Positions 1-6,793 of a stretch of DNA of 16,653 nucleotides are shown here, one piece after another. The DNA lies in the NCBI GenBank assembly GCA_004561785.1, contig SFUB01000051.1, forward strand, positions 1 to 16,653, written 5' to 3'. Origin of the DNA: a bacterium. Its GTDB lineage: Bacteria > Bacillota_I > Bacilli_A > RFN20 > CAG-826. The notes under the pieces are model-generated. The model saw nothing but the letters and a program-made list of their open reading frames with translations. It had not been told where the DNA came from and ran no database searches. The position numbers and the translations under genes are program-made. Numbering within the stretch: the first letter of the stretch is position 1; every line of letters begins with the position of its first letter.

Positions 1-28
1 CCTATTAAGAGGAAAGAGGAGGAACCCC

Positions 29-276
29 ATGCCCACATCTCCTACCCCCATTGCGGCATCGTCTTCGCCATCGACGAATCCGAATGTGCAGAGCTTCTCG
101 GCCAAATCAAAAGCGAGGAGACGGAAAAAGAAATCCAAGTTCGGCTCGAGGAGGCAAAAGCGAGCCTGCAAAAGGCCAATGAGAAAGCTCAAAATCTCAC
201 GATCAAGAAACTTACTGAAAGAAGCCCTTCCCGGAAGGCGAAATTCGAGGCCATCGACAAGGAGGCGGATTCCTGA
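29..276 (+). pseudogene. Remnant of the N-terminus of a DUF2130-type protein
   Basis: Translated from base 34 to the stop at 274-276, this stretch gives about 80 residues resembling the start of DUF2130 family proteins: HISYPHCGIVFAIDES, then a charged coiled-coil-like segment (EKEIQVRLEEAKASLQKANE). The family normally opens with a CPHC-type knuckle; here the first cysteine is a tyrosine (YPHC). A strong ribosome binding site (GAGGAGGA) precedes the ATG at 29, but that ATG is in another frame, and a one-base loss in codon 2 would join them. Full-length members are around 400 residues and this one stops after about 80, so it appears doubly broken. The frame is also open to the left window edge, so the 3' end of an upstream gene cannot be fully excluded. 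The family call rests on recalled motif similarity. Confidence 0.5.
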
Positions 277-285
277 CGCTCCTTC

Positions 286-313
286 TTGACTTCCCCTTGC
301 CGCCTCCTAGAAT
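286..313 (+). promoter_or_regulatory. Promoter of the thrS T-box leader
   Basis: A TTGACT -35 box (286-291) and a TAGAAT -10 box (308-313) are separated by 16 bases. This is a good vegetative-sigma match, placing the transcription start near 320, just ahead of the T-box leader. It starts only ten bases after the stop of the DUF2130 remnant. Confidence 0.75.
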
Positions 314-319
314 AAAGGC

Positions 320-497
320 GCGTTGACGGAGACAAGCTCAAGCGCCTATAGGCGCAAGGAGTACCACTCCCGAGCCCCTGGGGAAATAACCCGGGCGCAA
401 CCCACCGCGTTAAGGGGGAAGAGAGCATGGGCTTTCCGGCCCATGAAGTAAGGTGGTACCGCGCGAACCAAGCGTCCTTATGCTAAGGGCGCTTTTT
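320..497 (+). promoter_or_regulatory. T-box riboswitch (threonine) controlling thrS
   Basis: The conserved T-box AAGGTGGTACCGCG lies at 450-463. Its TGGT is suited to pair with an ACCA tRNA 3' end. The terminator is a 9-bp hairpin (472-480 with 484-492, loop TGC) followed by five T residues at 493-497. The antiterminator pairs AAGG at 450-453 with the CCTT at 476-479. The likely specifier is ACC (Thr) at 363-365, in an internal loop closed by GGAG 328-331 with CTCC 367-370. Above the loop are only a short helix (CTC 337-339 with GAG 359-361) and a GCGCC-TATA-GGCGC hairpin (342-355). A CATGGGC/GCCCATG hairpin at 426-444 fits Stem III. Uncharged tRNA-Thr should stabilise the antiterminator and turn thrS on. 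Confidence 0.9.
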
Positions 498-521
498 ATG
501 CGCCCGGGAAGGAAACGAAGA

Positions 522-2417
522 ATGAAAATCATCTACGAAGGCAAGGAATTCGAGGTCGAATCCCCCATCAACGGGTTCGCTTTGGCCAAGATCGTCGATC
601 CAGAGAAAAAGAACAAGGCTTTGGCGTTCCGCCAGGAAGGTCATCTCTACGACATGAATAACGAGGTCAAGGAGGGCGAAGTCAGCTTCGTGCTCCCCAG
701 CGATCCCGACGGGTTCGAGATGATGAACCATTCCTGCTCGCACTTAATGGCCCAGGCCTTGATGCATCTATATCCGGGCTGCCTCTTCGGCTTTGGCCCC
801 GCGATCGAGGAAGGGTTCTATTACGACGTCGACTTCGGGGACAGGATCATCACCGACAAGGACTTCCCCGCGATCGAAGCGGAGATGAAGAAGCTATCTA
901 AGGAAGCCATCCCCTACAAGAGACAGGAAGTCTCCCAGGAAGAAGCTTTGGAGATCTTCAAGGACAATCATTACAAAGTCGAGCACATCAAAGAGCTTGA
1001 GGGGACCATCTCCATCTACAAGCAGGGCGACTTCGTGGATCTTTGCCGCGGGCCCCACGTCCCCAATACTTCTTATCTGAAGCATTTCAAACTCCTCTCC
1101 GTCGCCGGCGCCTATTGGAGGGGCGACAGCAAGAACAAGCAGCTCACCCGCATCTACGCGACCTGCTATCCCACCGAAGAAGCCCTCAAGGAACATCTTG
1201 AGATCCTTCAGAAGAGGAAAGACAACGACCACAGGAAACTAGGCAAAGAACTCGGCCTCTTCATGCTGAGCGACTACGCCCCGGGCATGCCCTTCTTCCT
1301 TCCCAAGGGGATGATCGTCATGAACGAGCTCATCTCTTACTGGAGAAAACTCCACGCGAAAGAAGACTACCTCGAGGTCATGACCCCAACCATGATGTCC
1401 AGAAAGCTCTGGGAAACCTCGGGCCACTGGGACCATTACAAGGACAACATGTACACCACCAAGGTGGATGAGGAAGACTACGCGATCAAGCCGATGAACT
1501 GCCCCGGCGCAATGCTCGTCTACAAAAACGGCATCCATAGCTACCGCGAGCTTCCGATGAGGATCGCCGAACTCGGCCACGTCCACCGCCACGAGGCGAG
1601 CGGCGCCCTGAACGGGCTCTTCCGCGTCCGCGCCTTCACCCAAGACGACGCCCACATCATCCTCCGCCGCGACCAGATCGAAGATGAGGTCAAGCGCATC
1701 ATGGCCATCTTCGATAAGGTCTACAGCGTCTTCGGCCTTTCCTACAAGATTGTCCTCTCCACCCGTCCGGATGACTTCATCGGCGAGGTGAGTTTCTGGG
1801 ATGAATCCGAGAGGATTCTAGCCCAAGCCTGCAAAGATTCCGGCCACGAATATCAGATCAATCCGGGTGACGGAGCCTTCTACGGACCGAAGCTCGACTT
1901 CAAACTCAAGGATTCGATGGGCAGGACCTGGCAATGTGGAACCATCCAGCTCGACGTCAACTTGCCTCACCGCTTCGGATGCACCTACATCGACGAAAAC
2001 GGCGAGAAGGTCGAGCCGGTCATGTTGCACCGCGTCGTCTTCGGCTCCATCGAACGTTTCATCGGCATTCTCATTGAGAACTATGGCGGCGCCTTCCCGA
2101 CTTGGCTCGCCCCGGTTCAGGTGAAACTGCTCCCGGTCAACCTCAGCAAGCATTTGGAATACGCGAACGAAGTCAAGGCCGCCCTGCGCGAGCTTGACGT
2201 CCGCGTCGAGGTCGACGACTCCAACGAGAAGCTCGGCTACAAGATCCGCAACGCCCAGGTCGAGAAGGTCCCCTATTCCATCGTCATCGGGGACAAGGAA
2301 GTCGAAAGCCGCTCCCTCACCTACCGCGTCTACGGTCAAAAAGACCAGATCACCGTCTCTTTGGAAGAGTTCGAGAAGCTTATCCAGGAGCGTATCGCGA
2401 ATAAATCCCGTTTCTGA
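522..2417 (+). CDS. thrS: Threonyl-tRNA synthetase
   Basis: Charges tRNA-Thr with threonine in the cytoplasm (class II synthetase); 631 residues, close to the usual 640. Order: TGS domain (about 1-60), editing domain with H70-S-C-S-H74 and the C175-RGP-H179 motif, class II core, and anticodon-binding HGTP domain (about 529-625). The catalytic zinc ligands are visible as C327 (MNCPGAM), H378 (AFTQDDAH) and H503 (MLHRVVFGSIERF, motif 3). All key residues are present, so it should be active and able to edit mischarged serine. The start at 522 is chosen because GGGAAGGA sits just upstream. The longer frame opening at 453 begins inside the T-box element and runs through the terminator, so it is rejected. 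Regulation is by the T-box; a terminator follows directly. Confidence 0.97.
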   Translation: MKIIYEGKEFEVESPINGFALAKIVDPEKKNKALAFRQEGHLYDMNNEVKEGEVSFVLPSDPDGFEMMNHSCSHLMAQALMHLYPGCLFGFGPAIEEGFYYDVDFGDRIITDKDFPAIEAEMKKLSKEAIPYKRQEVSQEEALEIFKDNHYKVEHIKELEGTISIYKQGDFVDLCRGPHVPNTSYLKHFKLLSVAGAYWRGDSKNKQLTRIYATCYPTEEALKEHLEILQKRKDNDHRKLGKELGLFMLSDYAPGMPFFLPKGMIVMNELISYWRKLHAKEDYLEVMTPTMMSRKLWETSGHWDHYKDNMYTTKVDEEDYAIKPMNCPGAMLVYKNGIHSYRELPMRIAELGHVHRHEASGALNGLFRVRAFTQDDAHIILRRDQIEDEVKRIMAIFDKVYSVFGLSYKIVLSTRPDDFIGEVSFWDESERILAQACKDSGHEYQINPGDGAFYGPKLDFKLKDSMGRTWQCGTIQLDVNLPHRFGCTYIDENGEKVEPVMLHRVVFGSIERFIGILIENYGGAFPTWLAPVQVKLLPVNLSKHLEYANEVKAALRELDVRVEVDDSNEKLGYKIRNAQVEKVPYSIVIGDKEVESRSLTYRVYGQKDQITVSLEEFEKLIQERIANKSRF

Positions 2418-2427
2418 TTGCTTAAGG

Positions 2428-2457
2428 AAGCCTCTTCCGAAAGGAGGGGGCTTTTTT
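2428..2457 (+). terminator. Intrinsic terminator of thrS
   Basis: An 11-bp stem (AAGCCTCTTCC with GGAGGGGGCTT, including two or three G-U pairs) closed by a GAAA tetraloop is followed by a run of T residues. It begins ten bases after the thrS stop codon. Confidence 0.9.
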
Positions 2458-2515
2458 CTATGAAAGCAAATGGAAAATGTGAAAATAATACGAATGTAAG
2501 GATTTTCATAAAAAC

Positions 2516-2594
2516 TTGGAAGCGCTTATAAATACCCATCATTACGAGCGTTTTTAAGAAAGCGTTTTCAGTAAACGCTTACGTAAGCGGTTAC
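2516..2594 (+). promoter_or_regulatory. Cluster of four cre-like (LacI/CcpA-type) operators
   Basis: Four near-palindromes centred on CG match the catabolite-responsive-element pattern (TGNAARCGYTTNCA style): TTGGAAGCGCTTATAA (2516-2531), AGAAAGCGTTTTCA (2557-2570), GTAAACGCTTAC (2571-2582) and GTAAGCGGTTAC (2583-2594). The last three abut one another, with centres 13 and 12 bases apart; the first is 40 bases upstream of the second. The sites lie upstream of the TATAGT promoter of the small acidic gene. The first also overlaps a TATAAA (2527-2532) that could be the -10 of an earlier start. CcpA or another LacI-family protein is the expected ligand; no such regulator is encoded in this window. 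Confidence 0.7.
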
Positions 2595-2607
2595 CCGTTC
2601 GCTGGCC

Positions 2608-2635
2608 TTGTTTCGTGTTTTTGCCGGTCTATAGT
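2608..2635 (+). promoter_or_regulatory. Promoter of the small acidic gene
   Basis: TTGTTT (2608-2613) and TATAGT (2630-2635) are spaced by 16 bases, with an expected start near 2642. The last cre-like site ends 13 bases before the -35 box. Confidence 0.55.
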
Positions 2636-2681
2636 AATGGCGCTTCCGGAAGGAAGATATAAGAAATGGGAGGATAACACC

Positions 2682-2792
2682 ATGACTCAGGAAGAAGAAC
2701 TCGCTTACGACATCAAGCTTGAGGAAATCGCCAAACTCAACATCTTCGCCCCCATTGAGGACGAGGAAGACGAGGAAAAGGACAACGACTGA
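2682..2792 (+). CDS. 36-residue acidic protein of unknown function
   Basis: A short frame opens with ATG after a strong ribosome binding site (GGGAGGA, 2668-2674) and ends in TGA. It encodes 36 residues that start MTQEEELAYDIKLEEIAKLN and end in an Asp/Glu-rich tail (EDEEDEEKDND). There is no signal peptide, membrane helix or cysteine. The first 20 residues could form an amphipathic helix. It has its own promoter, four cre-like sites upstream and a terminator directly after it, so it is a single-gene unit. That complete set of expression signals is the main reason to believe the gene. I do not recognise the family. Its acidity would suit a partner-binding or inhibitory peptide, but that is a guess. 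Confidence 0.65.
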   Translation: MTQEEELAYDIKLEEIAKLNIFAPIEDEEDEEKDND

Positions 2793-2817
2793 AAAAGTCG
2801 CCTCTCCGCTTAACCAC

Positions 2818-2846
2818 CCCGGGTCCCAAACCCGGGTTTTTCTTTT
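2818..2846 (+). terminator. Intrinsic terminator of the small acidic gene
   Basis: A 7-bp GC-rich stem (CCCGGGT with ACCCGGG, loop CCCAA) is followed by TTTTTCTTTT. It lies 25 bases after the stop and separates this gene from the Fic-like operon. Confidence 0.88.
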
Positions 2847-2919
2847 GCCTTCCGCTCGACGCTCCTATGGTATACAAGTAAATAAGGTTCTTCCTCTTTT
2901 CTAAACCATTTCCCGAAAC

Positions 2920-2925
2920 TAAAAT
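2920..2925 (+). promoter_or_regulatory. Candidate -10 element of the Fic-like gene, leaderless start
   Basis: TAAAAT ends ten bases before the ATG at 2936, and no ribosome binding site is visible between them. Transcription would begin at or within a few bases of the start codon. The -35 region is weak (TTTTCT around 2897-2902). Confidence 0.45.
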
Positions 2926-2935
2926 AGAAATAGTT

Positions 2936-3910
2936 ATGACCAAAGCAATCTCTCAGCCACCCTACCGCTCCGCCATGAGCGTCAATCACCGCATTCTCCG
3001 TCTTTCCAGCGACATCGCCTTCCGGATGGGAAGGCTCTCTTGCTTGGGGACGGTGGAAGGGTCCGCCCCGCTTTGCGCAGAGGAAGTCAAATTCACCCTC
3101 GCAAGCGAAGGCATCAAGCTCACCGCCTCCCAAATGAGGGCCCTGAACGCCGGAGAGGAAATCCCGTCCAGTCCTTTGGCCTCCGCATTGCTCCGCCTTT
3201 ATTCCCGCCTCGGGAAGGCCGATCCCTATTCCCCTGAGATCCTATCCCGGTTCGAAAAAGAGGTTTATCCCGATGGGGTTCCTATGCGGAAGAGTTCCAA
3301 AATCGAAGGGGCCGATTACCCTTTGCCTCCTTATAACAAAGTGCGGAAGCTCTTGGAGAATCTTTTCGATTTCGAGGCTAAGAACAAGGAGATCATGTCC
3401 CCCGTCACCTTGGCTTGCCTTCTCTATTTTGAGGTCTTGGCCTTGGCCCCGTATTCGGAGCAGAACGGGATCCTGGCCCGTTTCTGGTTCAAGGCGATGC
3501 TTGGGAAAGCCGGAAGGTCGATGGAGGCTCTTCGGATCGCGAAATCCCTTTTCTATCAAAAAGAGAAATTGGACGAGGCCTTCGCCTTGGCGGGCGAGAA
3601 GCAAGACAGCGCTCCGTTCGTGGAATGCCTATTGGAGATCATCCTGAGCAGCGTGAACGCCTTGCTCCGAGAGGCGAGCCAATTGGAAGCGGTCCCCTCC
3701 CCTTCCGTCGATCGCCTGCTTTCGAAGATGGCGAGGGGGCGCTTCTATTCTGCCCAAGAGCTCTGCGCCTTGCTGGGGCTTAAGTCCCGTCTCGGCCTGC
3801 AGAAAAACTACCTCCGCCCCGCTTTGGACCGCGGGAAGATCCTCATGAGCAATCCGCTTTGTCCGACGGATCGGAATCAGCGTTATTGCAAGAAGGAAGG
3901 GATTCTATGA
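2936..3910 (+). CDS. Fic-family protein with degenerate active site
   Basis: The 324 residues follow the Fic/DOC layout. The N-terminal helix carries the remnant TVEGSAPLCAEEV (residues 39-51), which resembles the SSxIEGNxLTLEEV inhibitory segment. A PPYNKVRKLLENLFDF segment precedes the core, then a helix (SPVTLACLLYFEVLAL) leads to APYSEQNGILAR at 171-182. A C-terminal winged helix follows, with LLGLKSRLGLQKNYLRPALDRG and NQRY near 279-317. Active Fic enzymes carry HPFx(D/E)GNGRxxR to transfer AMP or similar groups onto hydroxyl side chains. Here the catalytic His is Ala171, Gly is Gln176 and the first Arg is Ile179, while Glu175, Asn177, Gly178 and Arg182 remain. Normal AMPylation is therefore unlikely; a binding or regulatory role, or decay, is possible. 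The start at 2936 has no ribosome binding site. Its stop overlaps the next start. Confidence 0.75.
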   Translation: MTKAISQPPYRSAMSVNHRILRLSSDIAFRMGRLSCLGTVEGSAPLCAEEVKFTLASEGIKLTASQMRALNAGEEIPSSPLASALLRLYSRLGKADPYSPEILSRFEKEVYPDGVPMRKSSKIEGADYPLPPYNKVRKLLENLFDFEAKNKEIMSPVTLACLLYFEVLALAPYSEQNGILARFWFKAMLGKAGRSMEALRIAKSLFYQKEKLDEAFALAGEKQDSAPFVECLLEIILSSVNALLREASQLEAVPSPSVDRLLSKMARGRFYSAQELCALLGLKSRLGLQKNYLRPALDRGKILMSNPLCPTDRNQRYCKKEGIL

Positions 3911-4290
3911 GCCTATACGCGATCCTGTGCATTTTGGCATCCCTGGCTTTTCTTGGGTGCTACATCGCCTATTTCGTCCTCGGAAAAAAAGGCAAGAGGA
4001 CCCCGCTTCTTGGGAAGGTGCTTCTAGGCCTTATCCTAGGCTTCGCCGCCCTTTTGCACGTCTTCCTCGTTTTGGAGGGGATTTCCTTGTTCCAGGTAGA
4101 AGCCCCGACTCAGTCTTACTTCATCGGATTGCTCTTGGGGCTATTCCTCGCTTCCTGCTTCTTCTACCCTTTCGCCAAAAAGATCGGGTCGAAGGCGACC
4201 GCGATCACCCTCACGGCGTTCCTCCTTTCCGGCCTCGCCTTCCTAGCGGACGCGATTTCCATTTCCTACGCTTTGCTGAACGCTCAGTGA
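3907..4290 (+). CDS. Four-helix membrane protein coupled to the Fic-like gene
   Basis: The ATG at 3907 overlaps the TGA of the Fic-like gene (ATGA), and AAGGAAGG lies at 3892-3899, so the two are translationally coupled. It encodes 127 residues with four hydrophobic segments at about 3-25, 36-58, 68-88 and 97-122. A basic loop (GKKGKRTPLLGK) follows the first helix and FAKKIGSK follows the third, consistent with both faces being cytoplasmic. A longer frame reaching back to 3859 would lie inside the Fic gene and is not needed. I do not recognise a family and see no catalytic motif. The tight coupling implies equal synthesis with the Fic-like protein, perhaps as its membrane partner, but only the gene order supports that. 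Confidence 0.75.
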   Translation: MSLYAILCILASLAFLGCYIAYFVLGKKGKRTPLLGKVLLGLILGFAALLHVFLVLEGISLFQVEAPTQSYFIGLLLGLFLASCFFYPFAKKIGSKATAITLTAFLLSGLAFLADAISISYALLNAQ

Positions 4291-4377
4291 GTCCCTTTCC
4301 CAGTAGGCTAGTTTCAGCCAACGTTTGGCGTCTCCTTTAGCCCCTCAAAATTCCGCCCTCTCCTTTCCCGGTTTTGT

Positions 4378-4383
4378 TATAAA
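4378..4383 (+). promoter_or_regulatory. Extended -10 element of the membrane XRE gene, leaderless start
   Basis: TGT-TATAAA (4375-4383) is an extended -10 element ending ten bases before the ATG at 4394. No Shine-Dalgarno sequence is present in the CTTCCTAC-type gap. A near-perfect 13-base palindrome GCCAACGTTTGGC lies about 50 bases upstream (4317-4329) and could be an operator. Confidence 0.5.
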
Positions 4384-4393
4384 ATCTTCCTAC

Positions 4394-6793
4394 ATGGACA
4401 TCGGGTCGTTTTTGGCATATCGGCGAAAGCAGCTTGGTTTATCTTTTTCCGACGTCGGAAGCGCCATCGGCTATACCCCTCAGGCGATTTACCGTTACGA
4501 AAAGGGGATCGTCAAAATCGATTTGAGCTTAGTCGATTCCTTTTGCGAGGTTTTGAATTTGTCCGCCGAAGCTTTCTTTGGGATGGATACGGAAAAAATC
4601 ACCCCCTATCAAAACGAGAGATTCTCCCAAGACGCCTTTTGTTCCTTGCTCCAAAGCGAACTGAGCAAAGAGCCCGGGATCGTCTCAAAAATCGCCGCCC
4701 AATTGTCCATATCCCCTTCGCGCGTTGAGAAATGGTCCAGCGGGGCCGCCCTCCCTTCGGTCGACTATTTCGTCCTCATGTCCGACGTCCTCGGCTACAA
4801 GCCCGCGGATCTTTATTTGGGGCGGGCGAAGCAAATCGCCATTCCCCCTAAGCCCATCCGATGGAAGCTGCCCTTGATTGCCGTGGCTTCGGCACTTGCG
4901 ATCTCCGCCGGCATCTTGGTCCCCTTCGCTCTTTCTCGCCTCAATCCTGGCTCTTCCTCTTCTTCTGGCTCCCCCACCCTAACGACGAAGCAAACCTGCC
5001 AAGTTCAGATTCAAGGATATGACGTGGAGGATCAGCAGCCGATCGCCTCATTGAGCTATCGCTATACGGTGGATAAAGGGGGCATCCTCAAGGATTTTCA
5101 TCCGACGTCCCCTTATTATGATTACGTCTACTCTTGGCATGGCGGGGATTACTTCAACTTCGCGGATACCCCAATCGACCAGGATATTTCCATCAAGGCT
5201 TTCTTTTCCAAGAAGACCTTCACGGTTACTTTCCTTGGCTACAACGACGAGGTTTTAGGAATCTCCAAAGCCCGTTATCTCTCTTCCGCCGATGCCCCTT
5301 CCTTTGTCCCAGACCAAGGGGATTTCCGCTTTGTGGGATGGAAGGAAAGCTTCGACTGCGTCGAGTCCGATCTCACCGTTCATTCCCTCTTCTCCCGATT
5401 CCGTTCCAATCTTCTTTTGGATTTCGCGGGTGGGGAAGTCGACGGGGAAGGGAGCGATGCCTGCCTTGGGTATACCGCCGAATCCTATTCCACCCTCCCA
5501 AAGCCCAAGAAAAAAGGCCATAGATTCCTTTATTACGCCGATTCCGAAGGTCGGAAGTTCGATGAGAATTACAAATTGGAAGGGGAATCCACCAAGCTCC
5601 ACGCGGTCTATGAGGCTTTGATTTATCGCATCCATTTTGAGGGGATGGACTCCGTCCAAGAGGTCGCCTTCGGGAGTCAAGTTACCGAATTGCCTACAAC
5701 CATCGGAAGCACCGACATCGTTTTGGGGTGGATGCACGGGGGAAAGAAAATCACGTTGCCCTTCACCTACGAGGATGATTTCGATATCACACTTACCCCG
5801 ATGCTGGCTTCGGAATTCTTCGACTATGAATTAAAAGGCGGGCAAATCACTTTGAAGAAAGCCAAGAAGTGGGAAAGCCAGGAACTGGATTTATCCGCTT
5901 TGGGAAGCTATCCCATCACGAAGATTTCCACCCACGCCATAAAGGATTTGAACCAGGTCGAGTCTTTAACCTTCGCCCAATCCCAATTGAACTTAGAAAG
6001 CTCATGCTTTGAGAACCTGCCCTCCTTGCGCCGCGTCGATTTCGCTCATCTTGATTCATCGAGCCGATTTGGCGTGAACGCTTTTGCCAATTGCCCCAAC
6101 GTCACCTATCTCCGTTCGGGGACCCCCTTCAAAAACGACGCCGAGCCTTTGAAGCTAAAGGAATACGGGCTAGAAGGCGGGAACGGTTTCACCTTCGAAT
6201 TCAATGAGGCTTCCCAGTCCATTCCTTCCTCTTGGAACGACGATTTCGGCGTTTTAGGCGAATTGCGTTTGGGGAATGGCATCCAGGGGACCGTGGAAAT
6301 CCATAGCCGCAACTGCAAGATTCTCCGCTTCATCCCCGGCCAAGTAAGCTATTCGATGCTAACGGCAGAGCTCCCGGACCTAGAGCAAGAGGAAATGCGC
6401 TTCTACGGCACTTCACTGGTCCGCCTCGAAGGGGAAAAATTTGGAAAAGTAAAACGCTTCGTCATGGAAAACGGCGGGGTGTCCTTCGATAACCGGAACC
6501 GCAGTTTGGAAGTGGAAGAATTCGATATGTCGCGCGGGAAGCTCATCGCTTTGCGCAATCAGCAAATCAAAGCGAACCGACTCCTCCTCCCCGATACGGC
6601 GAAGGAAGGGTATTTCGCGCCGTTAAGCGACCAGCTTGAGGTCGATTTCTATGGTTGCAAATCCATGCCCGCTGAGCTCATCTCCCGCGGCGCATTCCTA
6701 GACAGGGCCAATACCGCCATCCGCTACCACGATGAGAAGCGTTATGACGAGGACGCCACAATCGACTATCCGACTTCGATCTTCGATTGGTGA
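4394..6793 (+). CDS. Membrane-anchored XRE-type regulator with InlB-like and BspA-like extracellular repeats
   Basis: The 799 residues divide clearly. Residues 1-57 are a Cro/CI helix-turn-helix (FLAYRRKQLGLSFSDVGSAI, then IYRYEKG). Residues 80-142 look like a second, diverged one (IAAQLSISPSRVEKWSSGAALP). One membrane helix spans about 159-180, preceded by R156 and K158, giving cytoplasmic N and outside C. A Ser/Gly linker (187-193) follows. Three repeats at about 274-336, 337-408 and 409-470 resemble InlB B-repeats (TFTVTF, FRFVGW, LHAVYEA). From about 476 there are BspA-like leucine-rich units (TKISTHAIKDLNQVESLTF, FENLPSLRRVDF, NAFANCPNVTYL). It may sense a surface ligand or wall state and act directly on DNA, as CadC and ToxR do with other domains. 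The DNA target is unknown. The frame opens upstream at 4325, but 4394 is chosen because it starts the HTH domain and sits next to the -10. No ribosome binding site is seen. Confidence 0.8.
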   Translation: MDIGSFLAYRRKQLGLSFSDVGSAIGYTPQAIYRYEKGIVKIDLSLVDSFCEVLNLSAEAFFGMDTEKITPYQNERFSQDAFCSLLQSELSKEPGIVSKIAAQLSISPSRVEKWSSGAALPSVDYFVLMSDVLGYKPADLYLGRAKQIAIPPKPIRWKLPLIAVASALAISAGILVPFALSRLNPGSSSSSGSPTLTTKQTCQVQIQGYDVEDQQPIASLSYRYTVDKGGILKDFHPTSPYYDYVYSWHGGDYFNFADTPIDQDISIKAFFSKKTFTVTFLGYNDEVLGISKARYLSSADAPSFVPDQGDFRFVGWKESFDCVESDLTVHSLFSRFRSNLLLDFAGGEVDGEGSDACLGYTAESYSTLPKPKKKGHRFLYYADSEGRKFDENYKLEGESTKLHAVYEALIYRIHFEGMDSVQEVAFGSQVTELPTTIGSTDIVLGWMHGGKKITLPFTYEDDFDITLTPMLASEFFDYELKGGQITLKKAKKWESQELDLSALGSYPITKISTHAIKDLNQVESLTFAQSQLNLESSCFENLPSLRRVDFAHLDSSSRFGVNAFANCPNVTYLRSGTPFKNDAEPLKLKEYGLEGGNGFTFEFNEASQSIPSSWNDDFGVLGELRLGNGIQGTVEIHSRNCKILRFIPGQVSYSMLTAELPDLEQEEMRFYGTSLVRLEGEKFGKVKRFVMENGGVSFDNRNRSLEVEEFDMSRGKLIALRNQQIKANRLLLPDTAKEGYFAPLSDQLEVDFYGCKSMPAELISRGAFLDRANTAIRYHDEKRYDEDATIDYPTSIFDW

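Noticed and set aside
453..521. Longer N-terminus for thrS starting at 453
   Set aside because: It begins inside the T-box motif and runs through the leader terminator; the extra residues do not resemble a ThrRS start, and ATG 522 has a proper ribosome binding site.
1239..2339. Long minus-strand frames opposite thrS
   Set aside because: They mirror the codon pattern of thrS, lack ribosome binding sites and show no family motif.
5255..5737. Minus- and plus-strand frames inside the membrane XRE gene
   Set aside because: Shadow frames of a well-supported 799-residue protein, with no domain.
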